Positions 38,005 through 50,019 of a stretch of 64,000 nucleotides of DNA are shown here, piece after piece. Source of the DNA: Torreya grandis (Eukaryota > Streptophyta > Pinopsida > Cupressales > Taxaceae); contig JARHVA010005351.1 in NCBI GenBank assembly GCA_037957365.1, forward strand, positions 839,501 through 903,500, given 5' to 3'. The notes beneath the pieces are model-generated. The model did no database searches and was not told the origin of the DNA. It saw only the letters and a program-made list of their open reading frames with translations. The position numbers were made by a program, and so were the translations under genes. Numbering within the stretch: position 1 is the first letter of the stretch; every line of letters starts with the position of its first letter.

Positions 38005-38560
38005 TGGGTATATCAAGTCTCATATTATACCAAGTGAATGCTACTATATGATCTTAGAGGAAAGAGGGGAAGTCCTAAAGTTTTTTGGTATTCAATGATT
38101 GGCATAGTTTGAAGATAAAAAGGTTATCTAGAGTACCCAAGTTGATATCCATAATGGATTCATTCAAGATGGTTGATGTCTCAGGAGGAAGAGATTTGTG
38201 GATTAAAGAATCTAGGGCACCAAGGTAGGTGAGAATGGAATCATCATCCTAATGTTAAATAGTGTTAATTATAGGAGAGTCTTCTCCTATCATGTTAAAA
38301 TGGGTCAAAGGGATGGTCATAGTCACCCCCTCCTTTAGATAAGTTAGGGGTCCAAGGTTGATCATGTTGATGAAAAAATCTAGGTGGGATGGTGTCATCA
38401 TCCTCACATTTGGGTAGATAAGAGGTCAGTGAGGAAGGGACAGCCTCCTCAATAATGGTAGTAATGGGTTGTTTGGATATCTTCTTATTAGGCAAGATGA
38501 ATCCAAGTCCATGCTTCTCATGTGGTTTCCTAGTTTTGAGGTGGTCAATTCTTGTGGGCC
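38005..38560 (-). pseudogene. Pol linker upstream of the missing reverse transcriptase, TE-A
   Basis: The readable order is HGLGFILPNKKISKQPITTI (about 38500-38430), then LPKCEDDDTIPPRFFHQ, then ESIMDINLGTLDNLFIFKLC (about 38160-38100), a stop-rich part, and AFTWYNM near 38020. In Tat elements the block INxGTxxxPxxIxxxxxL followed by FAWxYxDMPG comes just before the reverse transcriptase. Instead of the polymerase, the next readable sequence (from about 37985) belongs to the end of RNase H. The polymerase motifs (xxDD box and others) are absent here and elsewhere in the window. Confidence 0.65.
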
Positions 38561-39080
38561 ATGCTTATATCATCCTAGACTGAAACCTTTTTGAGCACAT
38601 CAATGGAGGTATGTCTTGGTGAAAATTAGTTTATCAAGGTAAGAGAAACCAATGGTGAATGGTTAAGGTGGAAGAGAGGTGGTAGAAGCATCAAGGGATT
38701 TTTCAAGTCCCCCATAAATAAAATGGGTCTTATAGTTGGGAGGTCTAAAGGGAAAAAAATTATGACATTAGAGTCATACCCTAGTTGGTTGTTAAGTTAC
38801 CCATACTCGTGAGTAGGGAAAACATCAAGGGTAAGAAGGCAATATTCCCCTAGCAGAAGGTGATGGAACATTGATTCCAAAGGTTCTATGGTAGGAATTT
38901 AGTGAAAATGTATAGAGGAGATAGTTGATGCCTTATCAATAGAAGGGGATATGATATCCGTTTTGGTGGTTAAAGGTTGGGTTTTAGATATTAAGGGTTT
39001 GTTGGATGAGGGTGAAAGGACATAATTAGGGAGATAGGTCATATTTCATGTTGAGAAAGGACTTGGGTTGGCTTAGATGG
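38561..39080 (-). pseudogene. Decayed pol segment between protease and linker, TE-A
   Basis: Pieces such as HLLLGEYCLLTLDVFPTHEY G near 38860-38800 are readable on the minus strand but carry no domain I recognise. It is the usual spacer region between protease and reverse transcriptase in Tat elements. Confidence 0.4.
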
Positions 39081-39084
39081 TGAT

Positions 39085-39430
39085 GACTTGGCCATCATGT
39101 TCAAACTTAATGCAATGGTAGATGGTAGAGGGGATGAAACCTATAGAGAAAATATAGGATCATCCCAATAAGATGTATTGGAATTCACCTTCTACAATAT
39201 AGAACAATTTTGGGAGAGCATCAGGTTTGAAATGGATATGAAAGATGACAATTCTTAAGGTAGTGACAATGTTATCATTAAAAGAGTGAAGGATGATCAA
39301 GGATTCAGACATAACATTGTTTAGTAGGTTGAGTTGGTTGTAGGCAAGGAGGAGATGATTTTTATGCTAGCCCCCCCATCAATCATGACCTATTTGATGT
39401 AGGTTTTGTTGATACAGGTAGTGATAAAGA
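39085..39430 (-). pseudogene. Retroviral-type aspartic protease, TE-A
   Basis: The catalytic motif appears as YIK-stop-VMIDGGASIKIIS (about 39405-39350), matching V(L/M)IDGGSSxNL, with the catalytic Asp kept. The C-terminal half reads FHIHFKPDALPKLFYIVEGE then FQYILLG, a stop in place of the Arg of LLGRPWI, SYIFSIGFIPSTIYHCIKFE. This corresponds to YxxLLGRPWIxxxGxxPSTxHQxxKF, a signature of the Tat branch. At least one frame change separates the halves. The protease would cut the Gag-Pol polyprotein in the particle. Confidence 0.85.
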
Positions 39431-41560
39431 GAGGATGATCTATATCCTTGCAATGGATGGAGGGTATTTTTAAATATTTGAAGGTAACAAGGTTGGAAAT
39501 TTGAAGGGCACTAATAAAGGCATCTAGAAGCTAGGGGTCCTCAAGCTAGACCTCAATGAATTGCAAAGTTTCTATAAGTGCTTAGTGATTATGGGGAGAA
39601 GTAGATATCAACTCATATAAGCTCATTTTTTCTAGGGTATGATGAATCTATTTGAGTATAACTTTCTTAATAGATTCTAAGGGGCTACATTGGGAGGCAC
39701 CTATGATAGACACCTTGGGTTTGGTTGAAGATGAATATGGTTGGGTGTAAGTTGGTTGGGAATTTGAGGAGGGGTGTGTCAAAGGAATGGAAACCTTAGC
39801 CTTTCCCCTATCCTTCTATTATGCTCTCATAACCACATTAATAGTATGGATAAAAGGAGAGGTTGATGTGGAGGATTGGTTAGATTCATCTTCACTCCAA
39901 GGTGAGAGTGGAGGAGTGGGTGAGTGTTGGGTGGGTATGGTGGGTGGTTGGGTTGGTATGGATTTTATGGGAGGTTCATCCGATAACAAATCATCTTCAC
40001 CATAAAGGTGATGGACAATGGTTTGGAGAAATCTTCAATTCTCTATATCATGGCCTAATGTCCTATGATAAGTGCAAACTTGGTGATCATTGTACCAAAT
40101 GGGTTTTGAAACTAAAGGGTCAAAGGACCTAATGGGGATAAGGCTAAATAATAAGTCTACAATAACCTATAGAGGATGGTCGAGTAGGAGTCATCTAAAG
40201 GTGATAAAGGTGTAGTGGTTTTGGCTTTGCTAGTACGATAGTTTCTTGGAAATAGGTACCTTAGGTAAGGTTTAGTGCTTGGTGGATGGCTTTAGTTTAG
40301 GTAAGGAGGTTGATGACCTAGATGTAGAAGATCATAAGGTAGGTAGCCTAGGTAATACAAGTTCACTAAAGAGAGGTGTGTCAAAAATTAACTGCAAAGA
40401 TGTAAATAAAATAAGTGATGAGGTTTTGTTAGAGGTAATTGAATTTTTATTCAAGGTAGAGGGATGAGGCGCTAAAATAGAGGGAGAGGTTTAGGGAGGT
40501 AAAATTTGGGCCTTATGGAATTTATGTGTTTTTGCCTCTTTGGTTTCTTTGGTTTGGTGTCTAGTTGGTGGGGTTGAGTGGGTTATGTCTATTTTCATAC
40601 ATGAGTGACTAAGGTTCAGTGTAGGGAGGATACCAAGATTATTAGTAGACCTAGTTGGGATGATAAGAGAGGGATTGGTTACTTGGCTATTGGTTGGCTT
40701 AAGTGGTTGGGGGTTGGTTGGTTTGGTGGAGGTCTTAGTCGATTGGATAGAGGGTTTGGTTGTTTAGGTAGATATGATAAGGGGTTGGTTAATGGAAGTG
40801 GTGGGTTGGTTAGACCGTGAAAGGATTAGAGGCTCTATTCAGGTAATGTAAGGAAGACCTAATTACTCTTATTTAATTTTTCATCCATTGCCTTAACCCA
40901 TTGCTCAACATGTCTTAATTAATATTTTTGGCCACCATTATCCTTCTACATGGATCATGGTGGCATGATCCATGTCAAGGTTAGAGATACATTTAAATAT
41001 TTACACTAGCCTAGAGAAGGGTTTATAGGTTGGTTTGGTTCCTTGAAGAGTGGGCCTAAAATATAGGCCTCTAGGTAGAGATACAAGGATGGTAACCTCA
41101 TCCTCTTCCTAAATCAAAGGATGCAGGGTTGAAATGGATAGTTCCTCTTTCAAAGGAGTAGATGTGTGGTATTACTCCTTAAGAATGATCTTCAAAGGAA
41201 AATTAGTTTTATTGGTAATTAAAGGTGAAGGTGAGATTGTGATGGTTGGTTGTTCCAGAGTATTAGTAAAAAGGGTGGCTAGTGGCTCCACTACCTCAAT
41301 AAATGGAAGAAGAGGAGACATTGTTTATTCAATTTGGGTATCCAAAACAAGGGAAGGTAAATTTGCTACCTTAATAGATGGAAGGAGTGGAGGATTGGAA
41401 GATTAGGTACTAGGTGGTTTGGTAATGAGTGCATCAAAGACCATGTTAATTGTATGGGTATCATGAAAACACTCGATATTATTTCTCTCATTCTTGGTAG
41501 GGGCATGGTTTAGGATGGGTTGCCTAAATATATCAAGGGATTGGTTTGATGGTGAATTAG
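39431..41560 (-). pseudogene. Gag C-terminal region of TE-A with second CxxH-type knuckle
   Basis: About 40110-40000 reads NDHQVCTYHRTLGHDIEN, a stop, RFLQTIV. This matches the Tat nucleocapsid-like motif CxxHxxxGHDxxxCxxL, and it is followed by a Pro-rich stretch (PPTIPTQHSPTPP). An earlier, very similar motif lies at 41690-41580, so TE-A holds two. The rest is low complexity with stops. Many + strand frames in this stretch (for example 39787-40005, 41134-41406) are shadows. Confidence 0.6.
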
Positions 41561-42790
41561 GTTTGTCAAATATGAACTCCCTCTTATCAATGAGGGATTA
41601 GACAAGGATCTTAAAAGTATTGTACCTACTGACATCATGCCCTATCACTTGATGAAAGGAAAATATATCATTCTCATTATACCAACTAGGTGTGGGATGA
41701 GAGGTGTCAAATTGTTGGGATGGATTGATAAGAGGAAGCTAAATGATATTTGATTTTAGTAACTTCTCCAAAATGGAAGCATATGAATCTCCAAGTGGAG
41801 TGAATTACTTCTAGTTGATCCAAGTTTGGTTATTTGGGTTTTGATTCAAGGAACTAGAGGAATTTTATTAGTTAATAGAATGTGGAAGAGTGACTTTTAG
41901 GATAATTACACTCATGGTTCCCTTATTTTTGGCATTGGTATTAGACTGGTTGCTTTATTTAGAGGAAGAAGTATCATTGGTTTTATAGGTTGAGTTCTTG
42001 TTCTTAAGCTTAAGCTTTCCCTCATCAATGGCTCAGTTCTCCAACATATGAGCCATGGTAAAATATTCATTGAATGTTCATAATCTTTAGACACACAAGG
42101 TAGAGGAGATATGTTTGGCATATGCCAAAGCAAAGATCTCTATGAATTCAAGTTGAGGTAAAGAAAATGAATTTTTTAAATAAGGCTCCTCCAATGAGCC
42201 ACAAAATTGGTAATGGATTCATCCTAAAACTATTGAATAGAATAGAGGTCAATGATAGATACCTTATTGGAGACATTGATCAAAAAGTGGTTTAAGAAGG
42301 TTTGGGATAGTTAGGTGAAGGAAAAGATGGAATGTTTGGGTAAGGCACTATACCAATCTAAGGTCAGACCATCTAGAAACATGGGAAAGCTATAGAGAAC
42401 AAGGGCATCATCATAAGTGATGAGATAATAAGCATAAATAAATACCTTAAGGTGTTGTTAAGGATCCTCCTTATTTTTTAAATTTAGATAACTTGGGAAG
42501 TTCCCATTAGGGAGGATATGGATTAATAGGTATAGATAGATGGATGTGATCATTAAAAATTTGGCCATATGACAAGATGTTATGATCACCTAAGAAATAT
42601 GACTCTATGGTGGTCATTTTATCCATAAGCATCTTAATTATGTCTACTTGGGTTTGAGTACCTAAAGGATTATAAGATGTATATTGTTGTGGTAGTTGAA
42701 ATACAAATGAGTAGTTGGTAGAAGGTTGGGAGGTTTCCATAAATGAGTAAGTGGAATTTAATGGTTGTGTGGAAGACACATAAAGCTAGG
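41560..42790 (-). pseudogene. Gag of TE-A
   Basis: The frame opens around 42779 with a Ser/Gln/Tyr-rich leader (open to 42507). The core gag fold follows with LPNGNFPSYLNL, KNKEDP, HLKVF, then ITYDDALVLYSFPMFLDGLT, LDWYSALPKHSIFSFT and NFVAHWRSL (42480-42190). This is the retrotransposon gag pattern DPxxHLxxF, ALxxxFPxSLxGxAxxWYxxLxxxSIxSF, FxxxWR. The C-terminal part includes FSFHQVIGHDVSRYNTFKIL and SLIDKRE (about 41690-41580), a nucleocapsid-like knuckle in which Cys has become Phe and Tyr. It is interrupted by about six stops and frame changes. Gag forms the cytoplasmic particle that packages element RNA. Confidence 0.85.
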
Positions 42791-44170
42791 TAGAGGTAGG
42801 TGGTTGGGTAGCAAGTACATGCCCATGTAGATTAGGGATGTTTCCAAAGGTTGGTCTAAGGGGTGCTTACTAGATAGGAGTGGTAGTTAGGTTCGTAATC
42901 GATGGAAGGGTGGTAACCTTTATAATGATTGGTGGAAAGGTAGGGGGTATGGACACCATAAGTATTTGAAGTAGAGTGGTGGTTGACTAGTTGAAGGTAG
43001 ATAAAGGAAGGTTGATAGTTCTTGAGGTAGGTAATCCTAAAGTGGAGGAGTGGTTGTTGGGAGTAGAAGGTATAAGGGTAGTGGTAGTTTGGGTTGGTTG
43101 GTTTTCAATGGTAGTCTCAAAAGGGTTATTGGTTGATGAGGAAGATTGGGTAGTTAATGGTTATATAATGACCATGTCAATGAAAGTAATCTCCATGAGC
43201 TAGGGAGCCATGCCATAAGATGGATCAATGGATGGGTTTAATGTTATAATATGGTAATACATGGTTGTAAGATAGTGTTGCAAGGCCACGGGATTATTGT
43301 CTTGGAAAGTGAAAAAATCCAAATCTCCTTAGGGGATCTCTTAAGGGAAATTAGGAATTTTTGATGGGTAAGGAGAGTCTATTGGTTTAGAAATGTTGTC
43401 CATGGATGAAGAGGTAGGTTGGCTTGGTAATAGGTTTTGCTCCACAAGGTCTCTTCACTATTGATGAGTGAGAACCATATGAGATAAGAGAGATAAGTAA
43501 CACAAACAACCTCACTTCTTAAACAAAGAGAAGACAAGAAAAAGATCAAATAAAATCAAATCATACTCTAAGACATGTGTTAAATCCTAAAGTTTTAATT
43601 AATATCACTTTTAGCTTATGCCTTAAGAAAATGTGTGATTGAGATTGGTTTGTAGAGTGGGTAATAAAGAGGTAATCTAAGGTTGGTTTTAGGTTATGTT
43701 TAGTTACTCAAAAGAGATATATATTAAAATCAATACATGGCTTGATATTGGGGCCTACCCCCTCACTTCACACACTACAATGATAAGGGTGTCGAGTGCT
43801 TAGGCAAAATATATTGATATCTAGAGATTATACTCAACCAAAGAGCTAAGTTGGTTCTCCCCTTAGTAATGACCTTCAATTAGGATCAATGGGAAAGGGT
43901 AAGCTTATTTTTAGGTGATGAACTCATATTTGGGCCTTCTCTCAAGTTTGTTTAATGTTTAATTAATGAAATTGGTTTGGTTTAGTGTGTGTAGCAAAGA
44001 GTGAAGCTATGATAGATTATTTTTACTTTAAGTTAAGATATGTGAATTAAAATTTCAAGAAATTGATGCATGCACTTAATTTTTAAGCCCAAAGATAACT
44101 TTTGATTTTGTTAATGAGAAAACAATAGAGAGAGAATGCAAGCAAACAAGAACCTAAGTAGAGACAGAAG
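42791..44170 (-). other. TE-A leader between PBS and gag
   Basis: About 1.4 kb on the minus strand from the primer-binding site to the gag leader. No domain was recognised. The + strand frame 42991-43203 (Val/Gly-rich) has no sign of being real. Confidence 0.4.
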
Positions 44171-44189
44171 GATCACACTGGGTGTGCTA
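44171..44189 (-). other. Primer-binding site of TE-A
   Basis: On the minus strand, three bases after the LTR terminus aaca, the site reads tagcacacccagtgtgatc. It looks like a decayed form of TGGCACGCCCxGTGGGA, a site I recall from Tat-type elements. The position right after the LTR supports the call; the tRNA is not certain. Confidence 0.55.
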
Positions 44190-44192
44190 GAA

Positions 44193-45548
44193 TGTTTCAA
44201 TGAATTTATTATTTATTATGGAGAAAAGGAAAATAAAAAATTAAGTAAAGGTATGATTGAAAAACTTGATTGATAGTACACATGCTGAAATCAAAATATT
44301 ATGAAGAGCTCCTCTTTAGCTTAGGAGGATGACATATAGATAAAAAAGTACTAAAACAAGATTATTTATTAGATAGATGGTTGAGTGGATTTCCTAGTGA
44401 TAGCTAGATCCTAGAAGCAAGAGCTTCCTGAGGGGATCTCAATCCATATGTTTTAAATAATTAAGTTTATAAATAGAATAGAAAGGTACTTGCATCAATG
44501 ATCAAAAGATATTAAAACCTAGTACAAGAAAGCTTGCTAAGAAATATGCTATAAATGATTAAATTAGTGATAAACTGATCAATACTAGTGATATATGGTT
44601 AGGGTATGCTTCAAAAAAATAGAAAGGGGTCTATGGATAGTCAAGAACATGGAAAATTAGATTTGTTTAAGTTTAGGTAGGTGAAATGAGATTGCTATTT
44701 TTTGGTACCATAGTGACCGTTAGTGGTTGGGGTGACTGTCAGAGGTTAAGGTGACCATCAAAAATCATGGTGACCATTGGTGATTGAGCATACCATCGCT
44801 GGTTTAGTCGACCATTGATGGTTACTATGTGAATATCTGGGTTGATAATTTGCTAATTGATGAGATTCAAAAGTTAGATTCTGAGAGGTGGATGAAGTCT
44901 AGGTTGATTACAAAATGGAAATAAAGTAATGAATACTAATAATCAAGAACTTATCTTGGAAAAATTTGATTGCTTATATGATTGAGGTGGTTGATTTATT
45001 GGTGGAATCTAGCTTGATTCTAATAGAGTAACGGTACCTATAGGCTTGGTGGAGATGCAACAGTAAATTGAATCTCTAATATGATTATTGAATTGATGAT
45101 GGTGATTGACTTGAAAGAAAGAAAATCCTTTATACATAATCTATTAATGAAAATTATATATGACTTTTCACCTCTTTTCTCCTCTCTCTTAAAATTAAGG
45201 TGAGAGAGTTGTAATAGCATGTGAATTAGGTCTCCTAAAATTAAATCATCCATGTAATGGCTCACAACTAGAATTAGATAGGCTATAATTAGAAAATAAA
45301 AGTGTGTGGTTTGCATGATTTTAGTTGATTAGGTGTAACTTGACTATCGATGGTTACCCTGACCATCAATGATTAAGTTCTATGGGTAAAAAGGGATAAA
45401 AGGTAGGGTTGAGCTAGTTAAGTTAAACTTGATTGTGAGCTATGTGGATAAGTGGTCAAAAGGTGATATTGGTCTGAAGAGGTTCCTAAGGTATTTTGGG
45501 GGAATTATGACATTTAGAATTATGTTGTGCATATTTTTGGTGTTTACA
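44193..45548 (-). repeat. 5' LTR of TE-A
   Basis: Direct copy of 29134-30473, with ends tgtttca (left) and tgtttaca (right), about 1356 bp. It carries the same palindrome clusters (44712-44823, 45343-45380). Identity to the 3' LTR looks around 85% by eye. Confidence 0.85.
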
Positions 45549-45553
45549 CCTAC
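45549..45553. repeat. Target-site duplication of TE-A, right
   Basis: The bases cctac follow the LTR end tgtttaca. The left flank has cctat. Confidence 0.6.
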
Positions 45554-46436
45554 CTTGATCCTTATCTTATATTTTTATCCCTCTTTTATGACTTGTCAAC
45601 TAGTGAACAAGGTCTTACATTTAAATAAAATATCATTATATATAAAGAGCTTCACAATGCATTTTAAATCAAAAACATATTATTTTGGCACATAGTTACA
45701 TAAAATTAGTCAATATTACAACTCAATACTCTACATACTACTTAGATGTTATGTTTAGACATTGCATGCTTGATCAAAGGACCTAAGCAAAAGTCATTAT
45801 AGATTACCATGCACATTGATTTTACATGTTACCTAATGGAAAATTACATGTGATATGATACCCCTAGCATTGAGGTTAATGTAGGCAGTGGTCAAGATAA
45901 TAGGGTTTCTGCTCTGCATGATCTTAGTATCCCATAACCTAGTTTTTCCCTTTCTTTTACATTTAATCTGATTATTGTTTCATGTGTATAGGTACTCACT
46001 TAGGTTTCAAATAATATCAAATAAAAATAGTGATATATGTGAGATTTTGGATGACATAAAACCACCTACATGTCCCACAAAACCTCTTGTATCTTCCCTA
46101 TAAGTTTTAGATAGATCCTCCAAGAGGGAAACTAGCGTCACAATTGGACACTAGCACCACATGGTGCTACTATCCACATAAGGACACTAATTTCCTATTT
46201 GATATTTCAACTATAGTCATAACATGAAATTTATATGATTATCTAGCCTATTTAAACCTCTTGATCCATAGAAATACATTTTTTACTCTAGATAAGTGTT
46301 CTTTCTCTATATCTTTGCTATTTTGGGAAAAGTTTGTCAAATAAATTATTTCTAGTTTTCATTCTAGGTTATTATTATACCTAGCCCTTTAACAACATAG
46401 TATTTATGTACCTTAAGTCATAAAGAGTTAAAAAAT
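45554..46436 (+). repeat. Probable LTR region of element TE-D
   Basis: Non-coding sequence directly upstream of a PBS-like site and gag on the + strand, so some or all of it should be the TE-D 5' LTR, although no partner copy lies in the window. It contains a perfect palindrome, tagcaccacatggtgcta, at 46152-46169. Confidence 0.4.
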
Positions 46437-46458
46437 TTGGTGAACCCATCTTAATTTG
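46437..46458 (+). other. PBS-like site of TE-D
   Basis: The sequence ttggtgaacccatcttaat matches the TE-E site at 59594 (ttggtgaacctgatgtga) in its first eleven or so bases, and both stand before a gag on the same strand. The ancestral form was probably TTGGTGAACCCGACGTG. Confidence 0.5.
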
Positions 46459-46834
46459 AATATTTATTAAAACCCTAGTTGTGCTTAGGGTTTACCTTAT
46501 TCTAATTTTTGTGCACTAAATTAGGGTTATAAAATTATATTTTTTCTTAATTTTTGGCACAAACTATATCATTAAAATTAATCCTATATTAATATTTCTT
46601 TAATTTAATGTATTTAAATTTTATCAAAACCACCCTCATTCAAACCTTAGATCCACATACTAGGTCACTATACATTAAAATAATAGCAATTATGGTTTCA
46701 CTTACAATCCTAGTTTATTCTACACTTTGGGTTAAATATTTCTCATAGTTGTATATATACCTATGTTAAATTACATTATACATCTTGTGTACTTTTTATT
46801 CATTATTTACATTATCTTATTTGTTAATTCTAAA

Positions 46835-49000
46835 ATGGCATCCAAGAATCCTCCTACCCCTCACTCAGTTTATGAATTTTTTAAATTTTCTCATAGTTAT
46901 AATAATGAATGGATAAATTTTCAAGATTGTAAATTAGAACATGATAATGATTTCATTTATAATGTTTATGATTAATATTTTTTTAATGATAAATATTAGG
47001 ATCAATATGATCATTAAAATTAAAATATTGATGAGGATCTACTAGATACATCTTTTTCTATTTTCTCTCTCTCTTCTCTTACACCTCAAAATCAAACTAG
47101 CAATATAATTACAAAAGAACTTCTTGTTGGTAGTGATTTATTGTAATGTGATCTTATCTTTTTAACTAAATTATCTACCTCTTTATTCAAATTAAATCAA
47201 TATAATTTCAATACATGAAATTTATTTTTTCATATTTCAAGTAAAGTAGACAAGAACAATGCATCTCCTTTACCCTTCTTAGTTAAATTTAAAAAATGTA
47301 TCAGTGATATCACACCTTTTACCATTCAAAAAATAAGGTAGAAAATTTTATTTTAACACCTTATTTTACATGTTAAGCTCAATTCAATGATTCTTTACAA
47401 CATATTAGTAATGAAAATGTTTATAACTCTTCTCCTACATGTCATAATATGCAAAATTAAAACATGATTGCTAATTTTTCTAACCTTAACTCTAATATTG
47501 AAATAAATAGTCATTCATGCACTCCACACATATCGTAGGAATAAATGCATTACAACCCACACATGATGACACATTGCATATTATCAAAAATTTAAAATAT
47601 TCTCTTACTCTTTCTCTTAGTGAGAATGTGAATTATACTTATTATACTCTTACTTTACAAGTGAATTAAGCTCTAATTTTGATGAACCTTGAAATAATGA
47701 TGATTACTATTCTTATGTTAAAGAAGACATGGAATATACACCTTATAATTATCCTCCCACTTCACCTATTTCTCTTGTTTAAATTTTTTTAGGTCATATG
47801 TTAAAAACATACACAAACTTATTCCTATGTTCATAGTTTACATAGCTTACATTCACATGATAATAAATTCCCTTCTATACCATTCATATGTGGTACTTCT
47901 TTGCAAATTAACAAGATAAGAGATATCAAGGAATCTCCCTCAATCCCCCTTACTATAGTAGAACTTATTTCTCAACCTAAACTAAACAAGCATGATAGCT
48001 CATTTCCACTAACTAGGTCCAATATATCACACTTCCAAATGTTACAAAGATAAAACCAATCCTCCCTAAAAAAGGTTCCTAGTGCAATATACTAATGTAT
48101 AAGATAAATAACAAAATTAAAGAATTAAATGAAACTCTTGATGATGATAATATAACTTCACAAGAGGTAATCTCCTTGATGCATGTTATGGGTACTTTAC
48201 AATAAGTACACCATCTCATATTGGAAATTGAATCATATCACTAGTGGGAGGATTCCAATGCCATCAATAATAATCTGATCCCATATAGAATTCTCAATGT
48301 AATTTTACCATCAATGTTATAGATACTAGCATTACCAAAGTTTTATGGACATGGAGATCCATACTTGCATCTCAAGGATTATAAGAAATCTATGGCACAT
48401 GTCACTAGAAGTTTTATTCTCTTACAATTATTTCTTCAGACTTTACATGGTAAAGATATAGAGTGGTTTCATCATTCACTCCCTAGTGTTTCACTACAAA
48501 CATATGATGAGTTATAAGAAGTATTTATCATGAATTATATTCAGAACAAGAGACCTCAAGTCACATATGAGAGGATGCCTTCACTACACTAGGGCCAATC
48601 ATAAATAGTAAATTAATAATTTCTAAAATTTAAAACATGTATGCATAAAATGATCTACTAGTTGAAATATTTATAGGTATAGTACATTTTTTCTAGAGGT
48701 CTTATTATTCCTCTTAAATATAAATTTATATATGAGACATCCAAATCATTCATACATCTATGTTACATAGCTCTAAGATTAGAGAAAAAGTTGGGACTAT
48801 TTAAGAAACATTTAGAGACAGATTTGGATTTATATCTCTCAAAGTCACAATCATCTAACATAATATAAGAATATACTCCACTCCTAATTAAAAAACTAGT
48901 GGAAAAAAAACAACCAATAAAAATACTCAACAAGGGAAAAGAGCCACTTCATAGAGCATATCCTAAAGTTAGTATAACACAAGACACACATAGAGGGTTA
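46835..49000 (+). pseudogene. Gag of TE-D
   Basis: The likely start is the ATG at 46835, opening MASKNPPTPHSVYEFFKF and an acidic region with DCKLEHDNDF. A long low-complexity, Ser/Asn-rich part with stops follows. The gag core is clear at 48330-48590: ILALPKFYGHGDPYLHLKDY, then VTRSFILLQLFLQTLHGKDI EWFHHSLPSVSLQTYDEL and NKRPQVTYERM. These match LPKFxGxxDPxxHLxxY and LxGxAxxWFxxL. Helical, Lys-rich sequence (LRLEKKLGLFKKHLETDL, about 48775) lies in the tail. It is cut at 49062 by insertion of TE-E, so downstream pol, if any, lies beyond the right edge. Confidence 0.7.
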
Positions 49001-49061
49001 TACATTTTTTAGAAAAATATAGTCCACATGACATCTTAATTACATTATTAGATAAGGATAT

Positions 49062-49244
49062 TGTATACACATGATATTTTCAATTTTTATCAACTATTTA
49101 TGATTTCTCTTGTAGGAACATGTCGAGTCTCAATCTCTTTGATTGCATGCCTTAAAGGGTGCATTGGGGAAAGGGTGGGCATACCATTGGTGATTCATAG
49201 GATTATTATCTATATAATACCACTTTTTATGTACATATATAACA
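49062..49244 (+). repeat. First part of the TE-E 5' LTR
   Basis: It begins tgtatacacatgatatttt, the same start as the TE-B LTR on the other strand (tgtatacacataatatttt). It follows that LTR base by base through tgtaggaac, gagtctcaatctctttga and gtgggcataccattggtg. It breaks at 49244 where TE-B starts and resumes at 58583. The two parts together give about 1190 bp, the same as the TE-B LTRs. Confidence 0.85.
49240..49244. repeat. Target-site duplication of TE-B, left
   Basis: The bases taaca stand before the TE-B terminus, with taacc after its other end (58578-58582). The duplicated site falls exactly where the TE-E LTR is split. Confidence 0.7.
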
Positions 49245-49671
49245 TGTAAATGGAAATGTAACTAATCTATTAATCAATCTTAGATCAGAGAAGATAAATC
49301 TTACTTACATTTTTTATTGTTGATACATTATATATATAGGTTTATGACCAAAATGGGTTTGGTATACTTATCCAAGGGATATATTACCAAAATAATATCA
49401 CTAGGGAGGGTTCTAAAGCCTCTATTTAATTAAAATGATGCAATAACCCTAAATAGGTCCTATGTTTTCATATTCACAAAGTAAATGACAAGTAAAGTAA
49501 AAAATAATCTAGTCCTCACCAAATCTTGTGGCACAAAGTAGGGGAAATAAACATAAAAATTAAACATTCATAGAATATGTATACTCACATAAATGTATAT
49601 ATAATACTAATGCATGGGAGAGAAGTAAAAATGTAAATCTATCTACTCTTACAAAAGAAGAACAAAGTTAG

Positions 49672-49684
49672 GAATACTTACCTT
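49672..49684 (-). promoter_or_regulatory. Splice-donor-like site in TE-B 3' LTR
   Basis: On the minus strand it reads caaaggtaagtattcc, a near-perfect plant 5' splice site (AG/GTAAGT). It lies just after the conserved block aagggagagattgaggctc. The same site is present in the other TE-B LTR (about 57843-57856) and, with one change (gataagt), in TE-E at about 59148. Confidence 0.4.
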
Positions 49685-50016
49685 TGAATATAAACTCATC
49701 GAGCCTCAATCTCTCCCTTGGACAAGATGCTTTGTAAGAAGTTTTTGTAGTTTATAAGGATGATAAGGATAAATAATATCTAGGATACATAACCTATATA
49801 TGCATCCAAAATACTTATCTATAAGATAATATTTGTATCTCCAAATAAAGTATTGAAACCCTAAGATATGATCTTCAAGTATAATGGTGGATAAAAAGAA
49901 GTGAAATATAATTTTTTTTTCATATATTCCTAAATAAATTATGAAATTTATGGGTATATATAATTGAATCTAACCCTAAAACTTTTTGAAAGTTTAGCCG
50001 AAAAGGTCAACCCAAT

Positions 50017-50019
<3 letters not shown>

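Larger units (their letters stand above)
29134..45548 (-). mobile_element. TE-A: Tat-lineage Ty3/gypsy element lacking reverse transcriptase
   Basis: A 16.4-kb element bounded by LTRs and a 5-bp target-site duplication. In minus-strand order it has 5' LTR (45548-44193), PBS (44189-44171), gag, protease, pre-RT linker, a deletion, the end of RNase H, integrase with the Tat-type tail, a long region with an antisense PMD frame, a PPT with a partial LTR copy, a second PPT, and the 3' LTR (30473-29134). The order and the integrase motifs place it in the Tat branch. All coding parts contain stops or frame changes. Confidence 0.85.

Noticed and set aside
39787..41406. Several + strand Gly/Val/Trp-rich frames
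   Set aside because: They are shadows of TE-A gag and its Pro- and Thr-rich linker on the minus strand, where nucleocapsid-like motifs are readable.
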